Positions 45,825-56,471 of a stretch of DNA of 64,000 nt are shown here, piece after piece (position 1 is the first letter of the stretch; the number at the start of each line of letters is the position of its first letter). This DNA is from Hydrogenophilus thiooxidans (GTDB lineage: Bacteria > Pseudomonadota > Gammaproteobacteria > Burkholderiales > Rhodocyclaceae). Location: the NCBI RefSeq assembly GCF_019049855.1, contig NZ_JAHLSY010000006.1, forward strand, positions 59,740 to 123,739, read 5' to 3'. A program made the translations under genes and the position numbers. The notes beneath the pieces are model-generated. The model had not been told where the DNA came from, made no database searches, and saw only the letters and a program-made list of their open reading frames with translations.

Positions 45825-47252
45825 TTACTCGAAAATTTTCCCTGGGTTGAGAATCCCGAGCGGGTCGAGCGCTTGCTTGACTGCGCGCATGGCTGCAACG
45901 GCGGTTTCGCCCGCTTCTTGGCGGAGAAACGCCTTCTTACCCAACCCGATCCCGTGTTCGCCGGTGCACGTGCCCTCGAGCGCGAGCGCGGCAGTGACGA
46001 TCGCTTCGTTGAGTGCTTCGGCACGGGCGATTTCGTCGGGGTCGTCGGGGTTGACGAGGATCAGGGTGTGGAAGTTTCCATCGCCCACGTGCCCCAGGAT
46101 CGGGGCGATGAAGCCAGAGGCGTCGATGAGGCGGCGCGCCGCTTCCACCGCTTCGGCTAGGCGGGCGATGGGGACGCAGACGTCGGTGGTGATGCCGCGG
46201 CAACCGGGGCGCAACGCCAGGCAGGCGAAATAAGCTTTGTGCCGCGCGTCCCACAGCCGGGATCGCTCTTCCGGGCGGTTTGCCCAGAGGAACGGCCCGC
46301 CGTTTGCCTCTTCGGTAAGCGTTTTGATGAGCGCGATCTCTTCGGCGACGGCGCTCTCCGAGCCGTGGAATTCGAAGAAGAGGGTGGGCGTTTCAGGGTA
46401 TTCGGTGTGGCTGTAGCGGTTGATCGCAGCGACCGCGCGTTCGTCGAGGAATTCGACGCGCGCCAGGGGAACGCCCATCTGGATCGCGGCGATCACGGTA
46501 TGTACTGCAGCGCCGATCGTCGGGAAGGGGCAGACCGCGGCGGCGACTGCCTCCGGTAACGGGTGGAGGCGCACGGTGATCGCGGTAAAGAGAGCGAGTG
46601 TCCCTTCGGAGCCGACCAGCAGGCGGGTGAGATCGTAACCCGCGCTCGATTTGCGCGCCTTGGTGCCGGTGTGGATCGGTTCGCCGTTGGCCAGTACCGC
46701 GTCGATCGCCAGGACGTTTTCGCGCATCGTGCCGTAGCGCACTGCGTTGGTGCCGGAAGCGCGGGTGGCGGTCATGCCCCCGATCGTCGCGTCGGCCCCG
46801 GGGTCGATCGGGAAGAAGAGCCCGGTCTCTTTGAGCGCGGCGTTGAGTTGGGTGCGGGTGACACCCGGTTCGACAGTGGCGAGCATGTTTTCCGGTTCGA
46901 TGGCCAGGATGCGGTTCATCTGGGTAAAGTCGACCGCAACGCCCCCCAACGGAGCCAAGACGTGCCCTTCGAGTGAGCTGCCGGCGGCGAATGGGATGAG
47001 GGGGACGCGATGCCGTGCTGCGGCGCGCACGAGCGCTTGCACTTCGGCTGCCGAAGTGACGAATGCGACCGCTTGCGGCGGGGCGTCGGGAAAGTGCGAT
47101 TCGTCGTGGCCGTGTTGTGCGCAGATCGTCGGGTTTTGCGTGAACCGTTCGCCCAAGAGTGCGTGCAGTTCGGCAACCAACGGTTCGGGAAGCGCCGGCA
47201 AGGGGGTTGGAGGGTTGGGTTCTCGGGTCTGGGTATCGACGGCGTGGGTCAT
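45825..47252 (-). CDS. FAD-binding D-lactate/glycolate dehydrogenase (GlcD/LDHD type)
   Basis: The 475-residue flavoprotein has a PCMH-type FAD domain (VPLIPFAAGSSLEGHVLAP; FPIDPGADATIGGMTATRAS; RKSSAGYDLTRLLVGSEGTL) and the FAD-oxidase C-terminal domain with GHVGDGNFHTLI and CTGEHGIGLGKKAFL. It oxidises a 2-hydroxy acid, most likely D-lactate or glycolate, and passes electrons to the respiratory chain. No glcE/glcF genes follow, which favours a single-subunit D-lactate dehydrogenase, complementing LutABC for L-lactate. The start is the ATG at 47252. Confidence 0.88.
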   Translation of the reverse strand: MTHAVDTQTREPNPPTPLPALPEPLVAELHALLGERFTQNPTICAQHGHDESHFPDAPPQAVAFVTSAAEVQALVRAAARHRVPLIPFAAGSSLEGHVLAPLGGVAVDFTQMNRILAIEPENMLATVEPGVTRTQLNAALKETGLFFPIDPGADATIGGMTATRASGTNAVRYGTMRENVLAIDAVLANGEPIHTGTKARKSSAGYDLTRLLVGSEGTLALFTAITVRLHPLPEAVAAAVCPFPTIGAAVHTVIAAIQMGVPLARVEFLDERAVAAINRYSHTEYPETPTLFFEFHGSESAVAEEIALIKTLTEEANGGPFLWANRPEERSRLWDARHKAYFACLALRPGCRGITTDVCVPIARLAEAVEAARRLIDASGFIAPILGHVGDGNFHTLILVNPDDPDEIARAEALNEAIVTAALALEGTCTGEHGIGLGKKAFLRQEAGETAVAAMRAVKQALDPLGILNPGKIFE

Positions 47253-47327
47253 GGTGGGCTCCTGAGTATTCGCTGTTGCCGATGATAGCGCGGGATGCGG
47301 GTGCGCGAAAGGAAAGCTCATGGGGTC

Positions 47328-47333
47328 TATAAT
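47328..47333 (+). promoter_or_regulatory. possible -10 box of hemB
   Basis: A perfect TATAAT lies 35 bases before the hemB start in the divergent intergenic region. No clear -35 was seen at the usual spacing. Confidence 0.35.
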
Positions 47334-47340
47334 CGGATGA

Positions 47341-48387
<1,047 letters not shown>

Positions 48388-48462
48388 AGAGCGGCGGCTC
48401 TTGTGAGAAGTTGCGGCAAGCAGCCCGTGTTGCCTTGGTAGGGGCGAGAGATAAGGGAACGG

Positions 48463-49122
48463 TCAGGGGCGTGGTGACCGAACGCCCCACCGCCCCAACA
48501 CTTTCGGAAGATCGGTGACGGTGGCGATCTTCCAGTCGACGTAGGGGGGCAGGCCGCGCGCGCGGGTGACCCAGACGGTGGTCATCCCGAGCTGCTTCGC
48601 GGGCGCTAGGTTTTCGGCGCTGTCTTCGACGAGGATGCAGCGCGAAGGGGCGACCTTCATCGTGTGGAGCACCGCGACGTAGGCGCGGCGGCGCGGTTTG
48701 GGGTGGTAATCGAGATCCTCGATCGCAAAAAGGCGCGCGAAGTGGCGGTGAATCCCGAGCTGTTCGACGACGGCGCGGGCGTATTCGCGAGGCCCGTTGG
48801 TGAAGAGGACCTTTGCTCCGGGCAATTTCGCCAGCGTTGCCGCAAGCCCCTTCGGGGCGTGAATGTGTGCGGCCAGATTGTCGAAGTGGTGGGTTTCGCG
48901 CAGGAAGTGGCGCGGGTTGATGCGGTGGTGGCGAATCAGCCCGACGAGTGTTGCGCCGTAGGCGCGCCAGTAGCGCACCCGCAGCGCGTTCGCTTCCGCT
49001 TCGTCGAGCGCCAGGTGGCGCATCAAATAGGCGGTCATCTGGCGGTTGAGGTGGGGAAAGATCGCGGCGCTGGCGTGGTGCAGCGTGTTGTCGAGATCGA
49101 AAATCCAGATCGGCGTGGTCAT
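48463..49122 (-). CDS. HAD-type pyrimidine 5'-nucleotidase
   Basis: The 219-residue protein has HAD motif I IFDLDNTLHHA, motif II VLFTNGPREYA, and motif III/IV KPRRRAYVAVL with CILVEDSAENLAPAKQLGM. It fits the SDT1/pyrimidine 5'-nucleotidase subgroup common in betaproteobacteria, which dephosphorylates pyrimidine nucleotides. It lies 8 bases after the methyltransferase gene on the same strand. Confidence 0.85.
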   Translation of the reverse strand: MTTPIWIFDLDNTLHHASAAIFPHLNRQMTAYLMRHLALDEAEANALRVRYWRAYGATLVGLIRHHRINPRHFLRETHHFDNLAAHIHAPKGLAATLAKLPGAKVLFTNGPREYARAVVEQLGIHRHFARLFAIEDLDYHPKPRRRAYVAVLHTMKVAPSRCILVEDSAENLAPAKQLGMTTVWVTRARGLPPYVDWKIATVTDLPKVLGRWGVRSPRP

Positions 49123-49130
49123 TGCGGTGT

Positions 49131-50018
49131 CTAACGGTTCTGAGGCGTTCCGGGGTCCTGAGGCTTTCCGGGGCGGGGTTGCCAGACGATAGGGCGCGGC
49201 GCACGAGGGTCTTGGCGCGGCGGCTTAGGACGGGTGACGCGCCACGCGTGCCCGAAGACGAGCTCCACCGTCACGGTGAAAGGGAATGCGATCGCACGGA
49301 GGCGCTCCGTTGCCGCCTCTCCCAACCAGGGCCCCCAATCCGCAAGCAGCGCTGCGCTCCGTTCATAGCGCACCGTGAGCATCTGCATGTCCATCACCGG
49401 TTCGGCGTAGCGCAACCGTACCAGGATGTCCCCGAGGTCGTGCATGTCCCAAAACGGCGGCCAGGGCAGGGGTGCGTCGCGGTGCGCCAATGCCGCTTTG
49501 AGCTCTTTCAGGGTGTCAGGGCCCAATGTCACGAAGAATAGCGCTGCGTTTTCGGCAAGGAGCGGCTGCCATGCGGCGAGAAGCGGTTCTGGGTCTTGCG
49601 TGCGGTAGAGCAGCAAATTGCTCAACAAGAGGTCGATCCCCCCCGGTGCTTCGGGCAGGTGCAGCGGGTTGGCGGTGCGAAAAGGCACAGTGGCGCTTTT
49701 CCGCTTGCCTTGCGCGAACCGTTTTTTCAGTCGTGCCAGGAACGTCTTACTGCAAGCGGTTTGTGCGGGGGAAGTTGGAGTGCCACCGGTCGCGGGTTCG
49801 TCGGGCCGATAGCCGCAGCACGCGGCGTTGGGGTAGCGCGCAGCGAGCGAATCGGTCCAGTCAGTACCTTCCCCCACCCAGACGATGCGCGAAGGCGTGT
49901 GGCGTAGATACTCCAGCCGCTCAACGAGGCGTTCGCCCGCCTCTGTGCCGAGCCATCCGGGGGGGCGAAGGGCAAAGAGCGCGGGATGGGTCGTTGCATT
50001 GTTAGAATGAGCAGTCAT
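49131..50018 (-). CDS. BioC-like class I SAM-dependent methyltransferase
   Basis: The 295-residue protein has a Rossmann-like methyltransferase core: a degenerate motif I RIVWVGEGTDWTDSLAARYP, GGIDLLLSNLLLYRTQDPEPLL (motif IV region) and AALFFVTLGPDTLKEL. C-terminal elements (PFWDMHDLGDILVRLRYAEPVMDMQMLTV in part) are those of malonyl-ACP methyltransferase BioC in related bacteria. BioC would methylate malonyl-ACP to start pimelate synthesis for biotin. The glycine-rich loop is unusual (GEGTD), so function is only probable. Confidence 0.65.
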   Translation of the reverse strand: MTAHSNNATTHPALFALRPPGWLGTEAGERLVERLEYLRHTPSRIVWVGEGTDWTDSLAARYPNAACCGYRPDEPATGGTPTSPAQTACSKTFLARLKKRFAQGKRKSATVPFRTANPLHLPEAPGGIDLLLSNLLLYRTQDPEPLLAAWQPLLAENAALFFVTLGPDTLKELKAALAHRDAPLPWPPFWDMHDLGDILVRLRYAEPVMDMQMLTVRYERSAALLADWGPWLGEAATERLRAIAFPFTVTVELVFGHAWRVTRPKPPRQDPRAPRPIVWQPRPGKPQDPGTPQNR

Positions 50019-50048
50019 GGAAAAATGATAGCACCCTTATGGGGGGCA

Positions 50049-51536
50049 ATGTCGGCAAAGGGGAATTGCGCAGTGAGTCAAGAGAGCACGAATATCGAGC
50101 GTTGGGATCTGGCAAAGCGCCATCTCTGGGCGCCGCTGGGGTGGGACGCGCACGACGTTTCGCGGGTGTTACAGGAGATCGCCAGCCACGCGGTGGATGA
50201 TGCCGACCTCTACTTCCAGTACCGCCATGCGGAGTCGTGGTCGCTGGAAGAGGGGATCGTCAAAGCGGGCAGCTTTTCGATCGACGCAGGGGTCGGCGCC
50301 CGCGCGATCCACGGCGAAAAGCAGGCGCTTGCCTACACCGATGTCCTCGAACCCGACGCGGTGCGTGACGCGGCGCGAACCGTGCGGGCAATCGCCGCGC
50401 AGGGGCAGGCGGGCGTCACCGCGGTGCCGCTTGCGCGTGCAGCGGCGGTTGCGCCGCAATACCCAACGGTCGATCCGGTGCACACTTTGGCAGCCACCGA
50501 CAAGGTGGCGCTTCTGCGGCGTTTGGAAGCCAAGGCGCGGGCGTTGGAACCCAGGCTCGACCAGGTGATGGCCCATCTCGTTGCGGTGTGGGAAGCGGTG
50601 ATCGTCGCGCGGCTCGATGGGACGCTGGCGTGCGACATCCGACCGCTCGTGTGCTTGTCGCTCACCGTGATCGCGCACGACAACGGGCGGCGCGAAGTGG
50701 GGTCTGCCGGAATCGGTGGGCGCTATGGGCTGGAACGGTTCGACGAAGCGGTGCTCAATCGGCTCGCCGAACAGGCGGTGCGCCAGGCGCAGGTGAACCT
50801 CGAAGCGCGCCCGGCGCCAGCCGGCGAAATGGCTGTGGTGCTGGCTTCCGGCTGGCCGGGGGTATTGTTGCACGAAGCGGTGGGGCACGGGCTTGAAGGC
50901 GATTTCAACCGCAAAGGGGTTTCCGCATACAGCGGACGGCTGGGCGAACAGGTGGCGGCGAAAGGGGTGACGGTGGTGGACAACGGGGCGATGCCGGAAC
51001 GGCGCGGGTCGCTTACCGTCGATGACGAAGGAACCCCTACCGGTGAAACGGTGTTGATCGAAGATGGGGTGCTTGTTGGGTACCTCCACGACCGGTTGAA
51101 TGCACGCTTGATGGGGATGCGTCCCACCGGAAACGGCCGACGCGAATCCTATGCCCATTTGACGCTGCCGCGCATGACCAATACCTACCTGCGCCCCGGC
51201 CCTTACACGCCGCAAGAGGTGGTGGCAAGCCTCGATCGCGGCATCTATGCGGTGCAATTCGGCGGCGGGCAGGTCGATATCACCTCCGGTAAGTTCGTTT
51301 TCGAGATGAGCGAGGCCTACTGGGTGGAAAACGGTCGAATCCAGTACCCGGTGAAAGGGGCGACGCTGATCGGCGACGGGCCGGAGGTGATGCGGCAGGT
51401 GACGATGATCGCGAATGACTGGGCTTTGGACCCAGGAATCGGCACCTGTGGCAAAGAGGGGCAGAGTGTGCCCGTAGGGGTGGGGCAGCCGACGCTTCGA
51501 ATCGAGCGAATCACGGTGGGTGGGACGGCGGGGTAG
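50049..51536 (+). CDS. tldD: TldD metalloprotease subunit
   Basis: The 495-residue protein (ATG 50049; a GTG at 50073 gives 487 residues) has the TldD zinc motif HEAVGHGLEGD near residue 275, DADLYFQYRHAESWSLEEGIVK, and DITSGKFVFEMSEAYWVENG near the end. TldD with TldE trims peptides such as microcin B17 precursor and antitoxins. No tldE is in this window. It is divergent from the BioC-like gene. Confidence 0.95.
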   Translation: MSAKGNCAVSQESTNIERWDLAKRHLWAPLGWDAHDVSRVLQEIASHAVDDADLYFQYRHAESWSLEEGIVKAGSFSIDAGVGARAIHGEKQALAYTDVLEPDAVRDAARTVRAIAAQGQAGVTAVPLARAAAVAPQYPTVDPVHTLAATDKVALLRRLEAKARALEPRLDQVMAHLVAVWEAVIVARLDGTLACDIRPLVCLSLTVIAHDNGRREVGSAGIGGRYGLERFDEAVLNRLAEQAVRQAQVNLEARPAPAGEMAVVLASGWPGVLLHEAVGHGLEGDFNRKGVSAYSGRLGEQVAAKGVTVVDNGAMPERRGSLTVDDEGTPTGETVLIEDGVLVGYLHDRLNARLMGMRPTGNGRRESYAHLTLPRMTNTYLRPGPYTPQEVVASLDRGIYAVQFGGGQVDITSGKFVFEMSEAYWVENGRIQYPVKGATLIGDGPEVMRQVTMIANDWALDPGIGTCGKEGQSVPVGVGQPTLRIERITVGGTAG

Positions 51537-51586
51537 ATCGATATGTACGTTTTGGGTAGGTGCCTGCTTCCTATTTGGGGAACGCT

Positions 51587-51613
51587 TTGAAATGATTTCT
51601 CATGGTACATAAT
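51587..51613 (+). promoter_or_regulatory. possible promoter of the FadL-type gene
   Basis: TTGAAA (51587-51592) and CATAAT (51608-51613) are 15 bases apart, ahead of a GGAGGAG ribosome-binding site and the ATG at 51663. The spacer is short, so this is tentative. Confidence 0.35.
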
Positions 51614-51662
51614 CGAATTACCTAATAAAGGTATTGGTTGGAACTACAGAAGGAGGAGCGTT

Positions 51663-53018
51663 ATGTCGGTGAGGAGATGGGGAGCGATCGCGCTCGTTGC
51701 GTTGCCGGTTGCAGCTCACGCAACGAACGGAATGAACATGGAAGCGTTTGGCGCACGCGCAGGCGGACTGGGGGGCGCGGCGATGGCCTACGATTCGGGG
51801 AATTCGGCGGTGATGAACAACCCGGCAACGCTTGCGCTTCGCCAAGACGGTGCGGTGTTCGGGATGGGAATCACCCGATTGGGCCCGGATGTCGCGTCGC
51901 ATGTCGACGCGATGGGAATGACTGCACAATCGGGGGGTACGGCCTATTGGATGCCTTCGCTTTCATACATCCGCACCGATCGTGGCTGGAGCTACGGCGT
52001 GGCCATCCTCGCGCAAGGGGGAATGGGGACCGAGTACGCGGCCAACTCGTTTCTCTCGTTGAGCGGCTTGCCGGTGCGCAGCGAAGTGGGTTTTGCCCGC
52101 GCGATGTTTCCCCTGGCAAAGAAGGTGACCGACCAGTTGGCGCTGGCTGCGCAAGTCGATTTTGTCTGGGCGGGGCTCGACATGCAGATGGATATGAGCG
52201 CGGCGCAGATGGCTGCGGGGATGAACGCGGGGCAGTTGCGCGCCAGTGGCTCGATGGCGGGTATGCTCGGGACGATGCCCGCAAACGGCTTTGCGCGGTT
52301 TGACCTCAGTGACGGTAATGACTTCAAACAGCAGACGCGCGGGCATGGTTGGGCGTACAAACTGGGCGTTCATTACCAGATCACCCCCCAGTGGGCGATC
52401 GGCGCGGCGTTTCACAGTAAAACTCGGCTCAAGGACTTCTCGGGCAATGGGACCTTGGGAATGGGGGCGGTGCCCCCCGGGGTGATGCAAGGGGCGCTCG
52501 TGATGGCGCTACCTGGCCACTACACGATTCAGAACTTCGAATGGCCAACCACTTGGGCGGTGGGGGTGAGCTATCAGCCCAACGAGCGGTGGATGTTTGT
52601 TTCCGATGTCAAACGGCTCAAATGGTCGGAGACGATGGATGTCTTTCGTGTCCGTTTCGCATCGGCGAGGGGGGATCTCAACGTCGAGATGGACCAGAAG
52701 TGGGACGACCAGACGGTCTATATGGTCGGGGTGGAGTATCGGCCGCGTCCTGGGTTGGCGCTGCGCTTTGGCTACAACTATGGCAAGAACCCAATCTCTG
52801 CGCGCTACCTCAACCCACTCTTCCCGGCTACTGCCGAGCGGCACTACACGGTGGGGCTTGGCGTGCAGGTGAGCAAACAGGATTCGGTTGCCGCGGCGCT
52901 TGCGATCGCGCCGCAGGTGACCCAGACAGTACCCGGTGTGCCGACGATGGGCATTCCCGATGTACGCATCACCCATTCCCAGTTCACCGTGCGGCTGAAT
53001 TGGAACCACCGTTTCTGA
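51663..53018 (+). CDS. OmpP1/FadL family outer-membrane transporter
   Basis: The 451-residue protein has a signal peptide ending near AAHA and the FadL N-terminal signature NGMNMEAFGARAGGLGGAAMAYDSGNS in parts (asn-gly start, then MNNPATLA). Many alternating beta strands follow, with a terminal aromatic residue (NWNHRF) as expected for an outer-membrane barrel. FadL-type channels take up long-chain fatty acids or hydrophobic compounds. A DUF3365 haem protein follows after 46 bases. Confidence 0.88.
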   Translation: MSVRRWGAIALVALPVAAHATNGMNMEAFGARAGGLGGAAMAYDSGNSAVMNNPATLALRQDGAVFGMGITRLGPDVASHVDAMGMTAQSGGTAYWMPSLSYIRTDRGWSYGVAILAQGGMGTEYAANSFLSLSGLPVRSEVGFARAMFPLAKKVTDQLALAAQVDFVWAGLDMQMDMSAAQMAAGMNAGQLRASGSMAGMLGTMPANGFARFDLSDGNDFKQQTRGHGWAYKLGVHYQITPQWAIGAAFHSKTRLKDFSGNGTLGMGAVPPGVMQGALVMALPGHYTIQNFEWPTTWAVGVSYQPNERWMFVSDVKRLKWSETMDVFRVRFASARGDLNVEMDQKWDDQTVYMVGVEYRPRPGLALRFGYNYGKNPISARYLNPLFPATAERHYTVGLGVQVSKQDSVAAALAIAPQVTQTVPGVPTMGIPDVRITHSQFTVRLNWNHRF

Positions 53019-53064
53019 AGGGGTCGGGACTTGACCTTCGAAATGCAGGGAAAGGAGCGGGACG

Positions 53065-53649
53065 ATGCGGAGCATTTATGCAGTCTGTGCAGCCATCTTC
53101 GCGGGTTCGGTCGTGACACGACCCGCTTTCGCCGATGAGCTTGAAGCGTGGCGTAACGAAAGCCGCGCAGTGACTCAGGCGTTGGTGAATCAGTTGGGTG
53201 GCGAGCTCAAAAAAGCGCTTGCCGCTGGGGGGCCGCCGCAGGCGATCCCGGTGTGCAGTGAGATCGCGCCCAAGATCGTATCGGCCCTTTCGGCGCAGTA
53301 CGGCTGGCAAGTGCGGCGCGTGTCGCTGAAGGTGCGCAATCCGCTGATCGGAATGCCGGATGCGTGGGAGCAGAGGCAGCTTGCCGAATTTGACCGCCGA
53401 GTTGCTGCGGGCGAAAAAGCGGAGGGGCTGGAGGTGGCCGAAGTGGTCAGCGAACCGGCAGGGCGCTATTTTCGCTATATGAAAGCGCTGCCGGTGGGGA
53501 GCCTCTGCCTTAATTGTCATGGGAGCGACGCGACGGTGAGCAGTGAGACGGCCGCGGCGCTTGCGGCCAACTATCCCCATGACCGAGCCCGTGGTTACCG
53601 CGAAGGAGAGGTGCGCGGCGCAGTTTCGATCAAGCGACCGTTGGAGTGA
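53065..53649 (+). CDS. DUF3365 (Tll0287-like) haem c protein
   Basis: The 194-residue protein has a signal peptide (to about residue 23, FADE) and one haem c motif CLNCHG near residue 151. The preceding part (PVCSEIAPKIVSALSAQYGWQVRRVSLKVRNP in pieces) marks DUF3365. It would be periplasmic; proteins of this family are haem sensors or redox carriers of unknown purpose. Confidence 0.85.
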   Translation: MRSIYAVCAAIFAGSVVTRPAFADELEAWRNESRAVTQALVNQLGGELKKALAAGGPPQAIPVCSEIAPKIVSALSAQYGWQVRRVSLKVRNPLIGMPDAWEQRQLAEFDRRVAAGEKAEGLEVAEVVSEPAGRYFRYMKALPVGSLCLNCHGSDATVSSETAAALAANYPHDRARGYREGEVRGAVSIKRPLE

Positions 53650-53770
53650 TCGCGCCGTTCGTCAGCGCTTTCGTCAGTCGGTGGGCAACGCAAACGCGAA
53701 AGTTCCCCTCTCGACCCGCCTTTTCCATCGCGCTATCATACGGTAACGGATAGAGAGCAAGGGGAGTGCC

Positions 53771-54943
53771 ATGCGTTATGACATCGCGGTGGTGGGGGCC
53801 GGGTCGGCAGGGCTCGCGTTTGCATTGGCCGCTGCGCCATTGGGGTTGCGCGTGGCGCTCTTCGATCAACAACCGGAGGCGCAACTTGCCGATCCCCCGC
53901 CGGACGGACGGGAAATCGCGCTCACCCACGCGTCGCGCGCCACGCTCGAACGGTTGGGCGCCTGGTCGCGGATTCCTGAGGCGGAGGTGTCGCCGCTCAA
54001 AGATGCGCAAGTGTTCGATGGCCCTTCGTTGCTGGCGCTGCGCTTTCGGGCGTCCGACGCGGGTGCCGACGCGATTGGACAGCTCGTACCCAACCACTGG
54101 ATTCGTCGCGCGTTGTACGAGGCGGTGACTGAGCGCGGCGCCGCGACGCTGATCACTGGGGCGCGGGTTGCGTCGGTGGTGCGAGGTGACGACGCGGTGT
54201 CGCTCACGCTGGAAGATGGCCGAACTTTTCAAGCTGCGCTCCTTGTGGCTGCCGACACCCGCTTTTCGCGGGTTCGGGCGCAGGTGGGCATCGGGGCGAG
54301 CCAACTCGATTTCCAGCGGACGATGATGCTCGTGCGCATGACCCACGATGCGCCGCATGGCCACGTCGCCTGGGAGTGGTTCGGCTATGGTGGCCAGACG
54401 TTGGCGTTACTGCCGCTCAACCACAACGTGAGCGGGATCGTGGTGACGATGGCGCACGCGGAGATTGCGCGGCTCATGGCGCTTTCCGATGCGGCGTTGG
54501 CCGCAGAGCTCACCGCGCGCTTCGACGGACGGTTGGGGCGGATGACGGTGGTAAGCCCACGGTACGCTTACCCGCTCGTTGCGGTCTATGCGCACGATTT
54601 CGTGGCGCGGCGGGTGGCGTTGATCGGCGACGCTGCGGTGGGGATGCACCCGGTCACCGCCCACGGATTCAATTTCGGGCTGGCAAGCGCTGTGCGGCTT
54701 GCCGAAGCGCTCACCTCGGCGCTGGCTGCGGGCGCGCCGCTACATGCGCCGCGCCATCTCTTGGCCTATGAACGAGCCCACCGCCGTGCCACGTGGCCCC
54801 TTTACCAAGCGACCAATTTGGTGGCGACGCTCTATACCCGCGATGCCTTTCCCGCGCGGGTGGCGCGGCGGGCGGCGCTTGCCGCGGCGGCGTGGTTCCG
54901 TCCGTTCCAGCAGGCGGTGTTGAAACAGGTGGTGGCGCAGTGA
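53771..54943 (+). CDS. ubiM: UbiM-type ubiquinone biosynthesis hydroxylase
   Basis: The 390-residue FAD monooxygenase has the dinucleotide fold YDIAVVGAGSAGLAFALA, the DGREIALTHASRATLERLGAW stretch in the position of the DG motif region, LVPNHWIRRALYEAV and the second FAD motif LIGDAAVGMHPVTAHGFNFGL. The combination of ADPPPDGREIALTH and ISPLKDA-like order (here VSPLKDAQV) points to UbiM, a UbiF/UbiH relative that hydroxylates the quinone ring. It acts at the cytoplasmic face of the inner membrane. Confidence 0.8.
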   Translation: MRYDIAVVGAGSAGLAFALAAAPLGLRVALFDQQPEAQLADPPPDGREIALTHASRATLERLGAWSRIPEAEVSPLKDAQVFDGPSLLALRFRASDAGADAIGQLVPNHWIRRALYEAVTERGAATLITGARVASVVRGDDAVSLTLEDGRTFQAALLVAADTRFSRVRAQVGIGASQLDFQRTMMLVRMTHDAPHGHVAWEWFGYGGQTLALLPLNHNVSGIVVTMAHAEIARLMALSDAALAAELTARFDGRLGRMTVVSPRYAYPLVAVYAHDFVARRVALIGDAAVGMHPVTAHGFNFGLASAVRLAEALTSALAAGAPLHAPRHLLAYERAHRRATWPLYQATNLVATLYTRDAFPARVARRAALAAAAWFRPFQQAVLKQVVAQ

Positions 54944-54964
54944 TCGAAGGAGAGCGGCAAAGAG

Positions 54965-56143
54965 TCAGCGGTTTTGCTGCGGTCGGCTCGCGATCAGGCC
55001 GATCGCGGCAATGGCTGCGAAGGTTGCTCCGCTGAGAAACGTTGCCTTGGGGCCGACTACAGCCCAAAGGCCTCCGGCGAGGGTACTGGCGCCGAGAAGT
55101 GCCACGCCGCTGATCAGGTTGAACAGACCAAAAGCCGTGCCGCGCAGGTGGTGGGGGGCGTTTTCGGCAACCCATGCGGAGAGGAGGCCTTGCGTGGCGC
55201 CCATGTGTAAACCCCAGAACATCGCGCCAACGAAAACGAACCAAAAGCGGTCAGCGAGCGCAAGGAGTAGATCGGCGGCAATCAAAAAGCAAATGCCCCA
55301 GAGCAGAAGGGGGCGGCGTTGTCCGCTATCGAAACCCTTACCGAAAGGATAAGCGCTCGCGGCATAGACGAGGTTCATCGCAATCAGCACCAGCGGTGTC
55401 CATGTGGCGGCTAGACCCAAATCTTCGGCACGCAGGAGGAGAAACGCCTCGGAAAAACGGGCAAGCGCCACGATCGCCGCAAAAGCCAAAATCAACCAGA
55501 AGCGGAGCGGGAGTTCGCGAGCTGCCGCAAAGGTGATCGGCACGCGTGCCGGGCGCGTGTTCGTGGCGCGCGGCGGTTCGGTCACGGCAAAGAGGATAAA
55601 GGCGATGGCTAAGAGCGCGGGCAAGGTTGCGACCCAAAAGACCAGAGGGAAGTTGTCGCCCGTGATTGCCATCAGGAGCGTCGCGGCAAGAGGTCCGAGA
55701 AAGGCGCCGATGGTGTCCATTGCTTGACGCAAGCCGTACGCCGCGCCCCGTTGGGTTTCGGGGGTGACGTCGGCGATGAGCGCGTCACGCGGGGCACCGC
55801 GTATCCCTTTACCGATGCGATCAAGAAAGCGGGCAGTCAGCACCGTTTCGACACTGTTGGCAAGGGGAAAGAGCGGTTTGCTCACGGCAGCGAGGCCGTA
55901 TCCGAGCAAAATCAGTGGCTTGCGACGCAGAAAACGGTCTGAGAGCGCACCTGAGAAAATTTTGACCACGGCGGCGGTCGCTTCCGCTATACCTTCGATG
56001 ATCCCTACCGCAACCGGAGAGGCGCCAAGGGTAGTTACCAGAAAGAGAGGGAGGAGGCTATGGATCATCTCGGACGAGAGATCCATGAGCAGCGAGACGA
56101 AACCCAACGCGACAACGCTGCGCGGGAGCGAAGCGATGGCCAT
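54965..56143 (-). CDS. MFS transporter
   Basis: The 392-residue protein has about twelve hydrophobic segments and MFS loop signatures: FSGALSDRFLRRKPLILLG between helices 2 and 3, RFLDRIGKGIRGAPRDALIAD, and GLHMGATQGLLSAWV. The family is drug/solute antiporter-like with unknown substrate. I start at MAIASLPRSVVALG (56143); an in-frame ATG at 56179 adds 12 residues. It is convergent with ubiM. Confidence 0.85.
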   Translation of the reverse strand: MAIASLPRSVVALGFVSLLMDLSSEMIHSLLPLFLVTTLGASPVAVGIIEGIAEATAAVVKIFSGALSDRFLRRKPLILLGYGLAAVSKPLFPLANSVETVLTARFLDRIGKGIRGAPRDALIADVTPETQRGAAYGLRQAMDTIGAFLGPLAATLLMAITGDNFPLVFWVATLPALLAIAFILFAVTEPPRATNTRPARVPITFAAARELPLRFWLILAFAAIVALARFSEAFLLLRAEDLGLAATWTPLVLIAMNLVYAASAYPFGKGFDSGQRRPLLLWGICFLIAADLLLALADRFWFVFVGAMFWGLHMGATQGLLSAWVAENAPHHLRGTAFGLFNLISGVALLGASTLAGGLWAVVGPKATFLSGATFAAIAAIGLIASRPQQNR

Positions 56144-56179
56144 CGTTACGCCTTTTTTATCTGTCAGGTCCCGAACCAT

Positions 56180-56471
56180 TTATATCCCCCGAAGCCGTGC
56201 GAAACGCTTCAAAGCGTACCTGCTGCTTGAACGCTTGTTCCAAGGCCGGAGAGTTTGAACGATGGAGCATAGCCATGCCGCGTATTCGCGCCAACGCCCG
56301 AACACCCCTCGAATTCGCCGTGAGATCCAACTATACTTTCTCGCCTACAATCACCGTATTCCTCCCTCAACGCTTTGGGTCACAGGACTCCTATTGAGAA
56401 ACTCCGATGGTGGCAAACTGAGCGACCAGACTGCTTCGTTTCAAGGAGAGATAATGTCATGGTGCTGGACA
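56180..56471. other. intergenic region without recognisable gene
   Basis: This stretch holds the first 52-bp dispersed repeat (56181-56232) and no coding sequence I can support. A 66-codon plus-strand frame (56197-56397) has no sensible composition and overlaps the repeat. Confidence 0.5.
56181..56232 (+). repeat. dispersed 52-bp repeat, copy 1
   Basis: It starts TATATCCCCCGAAG and ends CTGCTTGAAC. It contains ACGCTTCAAAGCGT, a palindrome with one mismatch. It matches copy 2 at 58143-58194 at about 44 of 52 positions by eye, in the same orientation, mostly transitions. Confidence 0.7.
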